Positions 1-5,793 of a stretch of DNA of 15,825 bases are shown one piece after another. The stretch covers positions 1 to 15,825 of the forward strand of contig JALNXP010000025.1 of assembly GCA_023230285.1 (NCBI GenBank), in the 5' to 3' direction. This DNA is from Bacteroidales bacterium. GTDB taxonomy: Bacteria > Bacteroidota > Bacteroidia > Bacteroidales > BM520. The position numbers and the translations under genes are program-made. The notes beneath the pieces were generated by a model that did no database searches, had not been told where the DNA came from, and saw only the letters and a program-made list of their open reading frames with translations. Position 1 is the first letter of the stretch. Every line of letters starts with the position of its first letter.

Positions 1-1932
1 AATACAATATGGAATAACGTTAAAGGTATATCGTTAATGAATGTTTCAAGTATGTCTGTGATAGGAAATAATACAATTCAACAAATATACGATAATATTG
101 AGTGTGAAGTATATGCATCTGGCATCGCTTTCCCCGCTCCATTTAGATATAATTCAATTGTAGATGAAGATAATAATGGTAATCCATCCGACCCATTGTT
201 ATATTATAATGCATCTGCCCAATCATTTGGGGCACTACTAATAGATATTAGTTGTAATTTTTGGGGAAATAATTTTATTTCGAGTGAAGATTTATACCCT
301 GCGAATAGATTTTCATATCTCCCTTTTATGATACCGGGTAATTCTTTTAAAAATATTTCTGATATTGAACAGTTGTATAATGCAGCGGGTTTAGCTGTTG
401 AAAAAGGTAAATATAATGTTGCCGATTCTGTTTTTAAAGTAATAATAAAATATTATCCTCAAAGCAGTTTTGCATCAGCTTCTATGATACGATTATTAGC
501 ATTAGAAGAAAAGCATTGTAATAACTTTTATAAATTAAAAGAATATTATCAAAGTATTAATGACAGTGTTCTATTAAAATTATCAAACATATTAATTAAT
601 AAATGCGATGAAAAAAATATGGATTGGCAAAGTGCTATAGCTTGGTATGAAAATATTATTATTAATCATGAATCAATAGAAGATAGTATATTTGCAGTAA
701 TTGATTTAGAATCTTTATATTTACGAATGAGTCCATTAAAATTCGTTGGAAATATGAAAGAACATGTTCCGGAATCCATACAAGATTTTGTTACTAATCG
801 TAATTATCTTTTGTCATTACTGCCTGAGCAAAGAGTCACCGGTACGTCAGCACCTTCGGAATATCCTCCGGTACAAGATGTCTCCGTAGAAAATAATGGG
901 GAAAATTTTATTACGGTTTCGTGGAATTATCCGCAGGGGTATCCGATAGAAACTGAAATATTGTCGTGGTGTCAAAGTGAGCATGGCGATTTTGTTGGCG
1001 CAAGTCAATTTACAGGTGATTTTGTCCATAGATTTGAACCTGAAGATATTCAAAATTATGTGGGCTGGACAATTAAGTCTATTATAATTATTCCACGCGA
1101 AGCAGAATATCAATATTCTGTAAAAGTTTGGACAGGAGATACATTTTACGATATATCCGAAATAATTGAACAGCCGTTAGACGAGCCGATATATAATGAG
1201 GAAAACACGGTTTCTTTAAGTACAGGGGTTGTTATTGAAGCGAATAAAGAAGTTGTAATCGGTTTTCATACATATACGGATATTTATTGGGGATATCCTG
1301 TGGCAATTGATAATGGTCCGGTTATTCAAGGCAAAGGAGATTTATACAAGCTTTACATAAATGGATACCCGACACAATGGGAATCTTTTTATGAGACATC
1401 AGGTATCAACTCTAATTTTTATGTAAAAGCAATTGTCCAAAGTCCTACCGGAGATAAAAAAATATTAGGAGCTAAAGTGCCGGTGTCAAATAAAGAAGAG
1501 ATATTGTCGGGTTATAATGTCTATCGCGATAATGAGCTTGTATGTGAAATTACCGACTACAATATTCTCAATTATTCAGAAGACCTTGAAGATGCTCAGA
1601 ATGTACTCATTAATTATTGTGTATCAGCTGTATATGGCGAAAACGAATCGGAAAAAGAATGTGCTTCAATATATTTAAGTATAAATGACAGCCATGAAAT
1701 TACGACACTAAGCGTTTATCCTAACCCTGCAAATACCGAATTTAATATTGAAGGTGATAACATCGTCAACATAAAAATTTACAGCATGACGGGGCAGCTT
1801 GTTTACGAAGACAAATCTTCATTACAAAAAGTGATTGTAAACACCGCTGATTTTACTGCCGGTATATATTTCGTGAAAGCTACCGACAACAATGGTGTGA
1901 TATTCGGGAAGAAAATAATTGTAGCAAAATAG
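1..1932 (+). CDS. T9SS-secreted multidomain protein with type A sorting domain (5'-truncated by window edge)
   Basis: The frame is open from the first base, so the gene very likely begins upstream; 643 residues are visible and the first internal ATG is at 37. Residues 1-100 are Asn- and Gly-rich with short strand repeats and an NFWGNN motif near their end, typical of right-handed beta-helix repeats. About 120-255 is helical with TPR-like spacing. An FnIII-like domain begins near 288 (PPVQDVSV, ITVSWNYP), is interrupted by about 190 residues resembling a beta-sandwich common in Bacteroidota surface proteins (YSVKVWTGD), and resumes at GYNVYRD near 503. Residues 568-643 are a T9SS type A C-terminal domain with YPNPA, IYSMTGQLVYE, GIYFVKA and a basic end (KKIIVAK). 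By family knowledge this domain directs export through the outer membrane and is then cleaved, leaving the protein anchored or released. No catalytic motif is visible, so adhesion or binding is an inference. Confidence 0.85.
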   Translation, partial: NTIWNNVKGISLMNVSSMSVIGNNTIQQIYDNIECEVYASGIAFPAPFRYNSIVDEDNNGNPSDPLLYYNASAQSFGALLIDISCNFWGNNFISSEDLYPANRFSYLPFMIPGNSFKNISDIEQLYNAAGLAVEKGKYNVADSVFKVIIKYYPQSSFASASMIRLLALEEKHCNNFYKLKEYYQSINDSVLLKLSNILINKCDEKNMDWQSAIAWYENIIINHESIEDSIFAVIDLESLYLRMSPLKFVGNMKEHVPESIQDFVTNRNYLLSLLPEQRVTGTSAPSEYPPVQDVSVENNGENFITVSWNYPQGYPIETEILSWCQSEHGDFVGASQFTGDFVHRFEPEDIQNYVGWTIKSIIIIPREAEYQYSVKVWTGDTFYDISEIIEQPLDEPIYNEENTVSLSTGVVIEANKEVVIGFHTYTDIYWGYPVAIDNGPVIQGKGDLYKLYINGYPTQWESFYETSGINSNFYVKAIVQSPTGDKKILGAKVPVSNKEEILSGYNVYRDNELVCEITDYNILNYSEDLEDAQNVLINYCVSAVYGENESEKECASIYLSINDSHEITTLSVYPNPANTEFNIEGDNIVNIKIYSMTGQLVYEDKSSLQKVIVNTADFTAGIYFVKATDNNGVIFGKKIIVAK

Positions 1933-1949
1933 ATGTTTTTATTATATGG

Positions 1950-1974
1950 GGCAGATATATTAAACAAATCTGCC
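1950..1974 (+). terminator. Possible weak terminator hairpin between convergent genes
   Basis: A perfect 7-bp stem (GGCAGAT at 1950-1956, ATCTGCC at 1968-1974) encloses an 11-nt loop and is followed on the + strand by ATTTTG. It lies 17 nt after the stop codon of the secreted-protein gene and covers the last codons and stop of the convergent - strand gene. The T-run is short and there is none on the - strand side, so it could act only weakly, and mainly for the + strand gene. Confidence 0.35.
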
Positions 1975-2436
1975 ATTTTGCTCCTTGATTCTGCCGCTTA
2001 TCTCTTCGATTTTTACTTTGTACACGCCAACATTTCGGACGGAAGGTGCGCCGTATTTAAAATCATTTTTGCCGGTATATTTCTCCATTACTTTGTTTAA
2101 AATGGAGACTTTCTCGTCATAATTATCGACAAAGCTAAGATGTCCGTAGATGATTACACTTTTATAGTTCATCCCATAACTACAAGCCATCTTTTTATCT
2201 TGATGATAGATGCTGCCATCGCAGCAAAAGCAAAGACAAACCTTAGGATTATGTTTCAGAATATCGATTTTTCTGCCTGTAGAAGCACCGTGCAGATAGA
2301 CAAACTCATCATTGAAAGCAAAGTTCATTGGCACAACATAAGGCATGTCGCCATCGACCATAGCGAGGCTGCAATAACGAGCTTGCAACATGATGTCAAC
2401 GAGGTCGTTTTTATTATCTATTATTTTGTGAGACAT
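1960..2436 (-). CDS. Pyridoxamine 5'-phosphate oxidase family protein, NimA-like FMN-binding split barrel
   Basis: A 158-residue protein of the flavin-binding split-barrel superfamily, closest in pattern to the Pyridox_ox_2 / NimA group. Visible marks are the N-terminal LVDIMLQARYCSLAMVDGDMP segment (strand 1), PYVVPMNFAF, the GRKIDILKHNPKVCLCF core, and an ACSYGMNYKSVIIYG block that matches the usual CS-x-x-x-K(Y)-x-SV-x-x-x-G pattern. Such proteins bind FMN and act as small reductases; some confer nitroimidazole resistance. The substrate here is unknown. Several cysteines cluster at residues 75-100, as is common in the family. It lies downstream of the kam/ato genes on the same strand, but a strong terminator separates them and no TAnnTTTG box is visible in the 44 nt between the palindrome and the start, so how it is transcribed is unclear. 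The ATG at 2436 suits the family length. Confidence 0.85.
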   Translation of the reverse strand: MSHKIIDNKNDLVDIMLQARYCSLAMVDGDMPYVVPMNFAFNDEFVYLHGASTGRKIDILKHNPKVCLCFCCDGSIYHQDKKMACSYGMNYKSVIIYGHLSFVDNYDEKVSILNKVMEKYTGKNDFKYGAPSVRNVGVYKVKIEEISGRIKEQNGRFV

Positions 2437-2480
2437 GGGAGTATCGTTTTGTGTTTAATGTTGAATGTTGAATCTGACCG

Positions 2481-2541
2481 ACCGATGAAACAATAAAAAG
2501 ATTGCGAGCTAAGCTCGCAATCTTTTTATTGTTTCATCGGT
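2481..2541. repeat. Perfect 61-bp palindrome (30-nt arms, 1-nt centre) spanning the atoA terminator and stop codon
   Basis: The arms at 2481-2510 and 2512-2541 are exact reverse complements around a single A at 2511. The inner 11 bp of each arm plus the flanking T/A runs form a normal intrinsic terminator. The outer part of the right arm is the end of atoA (codons for Pro-Met-Lys-Gln and the TAA). The outer part of the left arm is an inverted copy of these coding bases, and so reads ATGAAACAATAA on the + strand. Identity stops at 2480/2542. Confidence 0.95.
2495..2522 (-). terminator. Intrinsic terminator of the kamD-kamE-atoA operon
   Basis: On the - strand a perfect 11-bp stem (GATTGCGAGCT, one-base loop, AGCTCGCAATC; 2522-2512 and 2510-2500) is followed by five T (2499-2495). 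It begins 3 nt after the atoA TAA. The mirror-image T-run at 2523-2527 means it could also stop + strand transcripts. The one-base apex would open to a 3-5 nt loop in RNA. Confidence 0.9.
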
Positions 2542-3185
2542 TTAAGGTCTTCAGCTATTGTCAGATGAGCTTCGGTAGCTTCCTGCACCTGTTCCGGAGT
2601 AAATTCGGGGTTGATTTCTGTAAGAACAAGTCCTTTCGGAGTAACTTTGATAACGCCCATTTCGGTGATAATCAGGTTAACTTGTCCGGCAGCTGTCAGC
2701 GGCAATGTACATTCTTTCAGAATTTTAGGTTTACCTTTTTGAGTATGTTCCATAGCGAGGACAACTTTTTTAGCACCTACGATAAGGTCCATTGCGCCGC
2801 CCATGCCGGGTGTTAATCTTCCGGGGATAATCCAATTAGCTAAGTTGCCTTTTTCATCAACTTGGAAAGCACCTAAGAAGGTAGCATCTACGTGTCCGCC
2901 GCGGATGATACCGAAAGAAGTGGCACTGTCAAAAGTTGAAGCATCAGGAGTAAGGGTTATGTAACCGCCGCCGGCGTTGATAAGGTCATAATCTTCTTGT
3001 TCCGGTGTCGGAGTTGGTCCTAAGCCCATAGCTCCGTTTTCGGTCTGAAGTATAACATGAATGCCTTCAGGTAAAAAACTTGGAATCATGGTTGGTAAAC
3101 CAATGCCGAGGTTTACCACATCACCGTCATTTAATTCGAGAGCTGCTCTACGAGCAATAATCTCTCTAATCTCATTTTTATCCAT
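2526..3185 (-). CDS. atoA: Acyl-CoA:acetoacetate CoA-transferase, beta subunit (AtoA/ScoB-like)
   Basis: A 219-residue subunit B of a family I CoA-transferase, full length for the family (about 215-220). The catalytic glutamate is in the QTENGAMGLG motif (E49), which forms the glutamyl-CoA thioester in this family. Other conserved blocks are VNLGIGLPT (25-33), DLINAGGGYITL, GGHVDATFLGAFQVD and PGMGGAMDLI. In lysine fermentation the AtoDA enzyme moves CoA from butyryl-CoA to acetoacetate, releasing butyrate and forming acetoacetyl-CoA. The position directly after kamE supports this role over a general ketone-body role. The alpha subunit (AtoD), needed for the usual heterodimer or heterotetramer, is not in the window. 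The gene lies 86 nt after kamE without a clear promoter, so cotranscription is likely. Its last codons form the outer arm of the 61-bp palindrome. The exact acyl donor cannot be told from sequence. Confidence 0.9.
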   Translation of the reverse strand: MDKNEIREIIARRAALELNDGDVVNLGIGLPTMIPSFLPEGIHVILQTENGAMGLGPTPTPEQEDYDLINAGGGYITLTPDASTFDSATSFGIIRGGHVDATFLGAFQVDEKGNLANWIIPGRLTPGMGGAMDLIVGAKKVVLAMEHTQKGKPKILKECTLPLTAAGQVNLIITEMGVIKVTPKGLVLTEINPEFTPEQVQEATEAHLTIAEDLKPMKQ

Positions 3186-3271
3186 AATAATTATATTTAT
3201 TGGTTAATAATTTGTTTTTTTTGATTGATTACAGATGACATCTCCTTCATTGAAAATGTCGTCTTATACAT

Positions 3272-4060
3272 TTATTTTTTTTTACGTTTCACCATTTCTT
3301 GGGCGATAAAAGATGCTACATCGTCTGCATAAGAGTTCATGCCGAAGCCGGCATCGTAGCCGAGTTCTTTAGCTAATTCGTGAGTGATGCGCGGACCGCC
3401 GCAGACAAGTATCACTTTATCTCTAAGTCCTTCGGCTTCAAGCATTTCAACTAACTCGACCATGTTTTTTATATGTACGTCTTTTTGGGTGACAGTTTGA
3501 GAAACCAAGAGTGCATCTGCTTTTAATTCAATAGCTTTAGCTATAAAATCTTCGTTTAGCACTTGACTACCCATATTTAGGGCGTCAAACATTTCGTAGC
3601 GTTCTAGTCCGTAGTGACCTGCATAGCCTTTCATGTTCATAATAGCGTCGATGCCTACAGTGTGTGCGTCTGTGCCGGTACTTGCACCTAAGACAACGAT
3701 AGGTCTGCCTATATTTTCTTTGATATATTGGTCTGTTTCGTCCATGCTCCACGTTGTAGATTCCACTTTAGGAACGTGTATTGCGGTAAAATCTACTGTA
3801 TGTGTGCAGCTGCCGTAGCAGTTGAAGAATGTGTAACCCGGTGTCAGTTCTTTATAAAAGACGACAAGCGGGTTTTCGAAGCCCATTTTTTTCAGCAATT
3901 GTTTTGCTGCTTCAACAGCTTCATTTCCTGCCGGTACAGGCAGAGTAAAACTTATCTGAGTTTTACCATCGTTCATTGTATCGCCGTAAGGCTTAACTTG
4001 TTTTAAGTCAAGAGTTTTGTCAAATTCTTTTGACTCCATTGAATATAAACCGCCGCTCAT
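3272..4060 (-). CDS. kamE: Lysine 5,6-aminomutase, beta (cobalamin- and PLP-binding) subunit
   Basis: A 262-residue protein matching KamE over its whole length, including the start MSGGLYSME, so the ATG at 4060 is preferred to the internal one at residue 8. With KamD it moves the terminal amino group of D-lysine or L-beta-lysine to the neighbouring carbon, using adenosylcobalamin and PLP. The base-off B12 motif D-x-H-x-x-G is at residues 131-136, with His133 as the cobalt ligand. The lysine that holds PLP as a Schiff base in the clostridial enzyme is present at the same number, Lys144 (NMKGYAGHYG). The C-terminal half (LLVSQTV, ILVCGGPRI, GYDAGFG) is the Rossmann-like B12 domain. A lysine-rich tail (KRKKK) ends the protein. 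Only 2 nt separate its start from the kamD stop, so the two are translationally close. All key residues are intact. Confidence 0.97.
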   Translation of the reverse strand: MSGGLYSMESKEFDKTLDLKQVKPYGDTMNDGKTQISFTLPVPAGNEAVEAAKQLLKKMGFENPLVVFYKELTPGYTFFNCYGSCTHTVDFTAIHVPKVESTTWSMDETDQYIKENIGRPIVVLGASTGTDAHTVGIDAIMNMKGYAGHYGLERYEMFDALNMGSQVLNEDFIAKAIELKADALLVSQTVTQKDVHIKNMVELVEMLEAEGLRDKVILVCGGPRITHELAKELGYDAGFGMNSYADDVASFIAQEMVKRKKK

Positions 4061-4062
4061 AA

Positions 4063-5619
4063 CTATTTTCTGTTTTTCATTAAATCAATAAATGGGTTCA
4101 TATAATTAGAACCTTTTTCTGTAACACCGGCTAATCCTTTTCCGCCGTTTTTTGGTCTTTTGATGTCTGCAAATATGCCTTTTTCAAGGGCTGTAAACAG
4201 ACCTTCTTTTTCGAGGTTTTCGAGTAAATTGATGGATTTGTCTAAGACGAATTTAGCTCTTTCTTTTATGATGCCGCCATCTTTAAATTCTACTTCGTTG
4301 CCAATGTCGTGCATATTGTTGAAGATATATTTGGCGTTTTCTATTGACAGGTAGCGGTCGCTCATAAACGGAGTGTGAATAGCTTCGGTGAGCATTCCGA
4401 GCAGCTGTATACCCTGACCTGTCCATATTGATATTTGGTTGAACAAAGCATCTTGAATATGTCCGCGGAAGATGTTACCTGTCATAAACTTAGTAGGGGG
4501 CATATATTTTAGAGGTGCTTTAGGAAATATTTCTCTTGTCATTTGAGCTTGAGCTAATTCGTAGAGGAAGCCGTTTTTCAGTTGCGGGTCCATTTCAAAA
4601 GCGTGACCAAGTCCCATCTGTTCTTCGGGTAAGCCGGCAAGTAGTGCGAGTTGCTCGTTAATCAGGTCGGAAGACAACACTGTGTGAGCTTCTTCAAAAG
4701 CATCGGCAGTAGTCAGATAATTATCTTCGCCGGTATTTATTATCACGCCTGCAAATCCGTTGATGACACGTGAGAAATACTGGTCGACAAGTGTGCGTTG
4801 CATGTTGATGTCTCTGAACAGAATACCGTAAAGGGCATCGTTGAGCATTACATCAAGACCTTCTAAAGCTCCCATGACGGCTATCTCCGGCATACAAAGT
4901 CCGGAGCAATAGTTACATAATCTGATATATCTTTTTACTTCATCACCAACTTCATCGAGGGCTTTACGCATTATTCTGAAATTTTCCTGAGTAGCATAAG
5001 TGCCGCCGAAGCCTTCTGTTGTAGCACCGTAAGGGACATAATCCAACAGACTTTGTCCGGTGGTACGGATAACTGCGATGATATCAGCACCCTGACGAGC
5101 AGCAGCTTGCGCTTGAACTACATCTTCGTAGATGTTGCCGGTGGCGACTATTACGTAAAGATAAGGCTTAGCACCTTCACCGACAGTGGCAATAAAATTT
5201 TCACGTTTGCTGCGTCTGTCTTTTATCTTTTTGATGGCTGCATCTAAAAAAGGCTTTAGAGCTGCCGATACTTCTTCTTGCGAATGAACGTTAATTGCTT
5301 TTAAATCAAGCTTTCCGACAGCAATGTTTTCAGCTATCTCTTGTGGTGTCAGCCCTGTCTCAATTACTGCATTACCAAGAATAAAAAATACGCCCTCACC
5401 AAGGATGCCAGCTGTATGTAGCTCATCAACAACTATGTTTGGAAGAGGAACAGCGTTTTGGTCAACACCATCAATGCCGAGTAAACGACAAATAGTGCGT
5501 TCGACAGCAACTGTTGTATAGCCATCAACAAATTTCTGTACATCACCTGCTATCTTGCCGGCGATGTGCTTGGCATACTTAACTCTTTCAAAATCAATTC
5601 CTAATTTACTTTTTTGCAT
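4063..5619 (-). CDS. kamD: Lysine 5,6-aminomutase, alpha subunit
   Basis: A 518-residue protein with the length and conserved blocks of KamD, the TIM-barrel subunit over which the KamE B12 domain sits. Diagnostic stretches include LLGIDGVD, VPLPNIVVDEL, LYVIVATGNIYEDVVQAQAAA, IRTTGQSLLDYVPYGATTEG, GGTYATQENF, LCNYCSGLCMPEIAVMGA, LFRDINMQRT and KYMPPTKFMTGNIFRGHIQD. With KamE it catalyses the radical 5,6-amino shift in lysine fermentation, a cytoplasmic route to acetate and butyrate. It is the first gene of the leftward operon visible here, with a TAnnTTTG box 29-36 nt upstream of the ATG. No cobalamin riboswitch is recognisable in the 135-nt upstream region despite the B12 dependence. The kamA gene, which would provide L-beta-lysine, is not adjacent. 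The start gives the expected N-terminus (LGIDFERVKYAK). Confidence 0.97.
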   Translation of the reverse strand: MQKSKLGIDFERVKYAKHIAGKIAGDVQKFVDGYTTVAVERTICRLLGIDGVDQNAVPLPNIVVDELHTAGILGEGVFFILGNAVIETGLTPQEIAENIAVGKLDLKAINVHSQEEVSAALKPFLDAAIKKIKDRRSKRENFIATVGEGAKPYLYVIVATGNIYEDVVQAQAAARQGADIIAVIRTTGQSLLDYVPYGATTEGFGGTYATQENFRIMRKALDEVGDEVKRYIRLCNYCSGLCMPEIAVMGALEGLDVMLNDALYGILFRDINMQRTLVDQYFSRVINGFAGVIINTGEDNYLTTADAFEEAHTVLSSDLINEQLALLAGLPEEQMGLGHAFEMDPQLKNGFLYELAQAQMTREIFPKAPLKYMPPTKFMTGNIFRGHIQDALFNQISIWTGQGIQLLGMLTEAIHTPFMSDRYLSIENAKYIFNNMHDIGNEVEFKDGGIIKERAKFVLDKSINLLENLEKEGLFTALEKGIFADIKRPKNGGKGLAGVTEKGSNYMNPFIDLMKNRK

Positions 5620-5647
5620 ACTGTTATTTATTTAACCGTTAAATATG

Positions 5648-5655
5648 CAAAGTTA
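5648..5655 (-). promoter_or_regulatory. kamD: Bacteroidota-type -7 box of the kamD operon
   Basis: TAACTTTG on the - strand fits the TAnnTTTG -7 consensus of the primary sigma factor of Bacteroidota. It lies 28 nt upstream of the kamD ATG, which predicts a transcript start near 5641 and a leader of about 22 nt. No clear TTTG -33 box is found at 19-21 nt spacing, so the call rests on the -7 box and position. Confidence 0.6.
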
Positions 5656-5759
5656 AGGTTTTTTTTGAAAATACAGATATTTCAACGAAAGAAATTACAA
5701 AAGAACTTCAATTTTTCGCACTTCTTATTTGAAATTTTATGTTTTACAAAATAAATGTT

Positions 5760-5767
5760 TACCTTTG
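5760..5767 (+). promoter_or_regulatory. Bacteroidota-type -7 box of the DUF1703-family gene
   Basis: TACCTTTG matches TAnnTTTG exactly. A TATG with 3 of 4 matches to the -33 TTTG lies 18 nt upstream (5738-5741). Transcription would begin near 5774, which puts the in-frame ATG at 5755 outside the message and supports translation from the ATG at 5794. Confidence 0.6.
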
Positions 5768-5793
5768 CGTTGAAAAATCAATTATATCAAGTC

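Noticed and set aside
1960..2436. Idea that the PNPOx-family protein makes PLP for the KamDE aminomutase
   Set aside because: Its motifs are of the NimA-like group rather than true PdxH, and a strong terminator separates it from the kam genes.
2140..2496. A 118-codon + strand open frame ending in Pro-Met-Lys-Gln
   Set aside because: It lies antisense to the NimA-like gene and its last codons are the inverted copy of the atoA end created by the palindrome; its residues show no protein-like pattern.
2481..2541. Functional link between the palindrome and the sbcDC genes 5-10 kb away
   Set aside because: SbcCD does act on hairpins, but proximity on the chromosome gives no reason for a specific link, and a 61-bp palindrome is short compared with those known to be strongly unstable.
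2502..2816. A 104-codon + strand open frame over atoA
   Set aside because: It is antisense to a well-supported CoA-transferase gene and has the Phe/Cys/Ser-rich composition of a shadow frame.
3234..3263. Hairpin-like sequence between kamE and atoA (GATGACAT and ATGTCGTC)
   Set aside because: The 8-bp stem has a mismatch and a 14-nt loop, and no T-run follows closely on the - strand, so neither a terminator nor a processing site can be supported.
5620..5754. Cobalamin or lysine riboswitch upstream of kamD
   Set aside because: No B12-box-like or lysine-riboswitch-like conserved strings or multi-helix layout were seen, and the likely leader is only about 22 nt.
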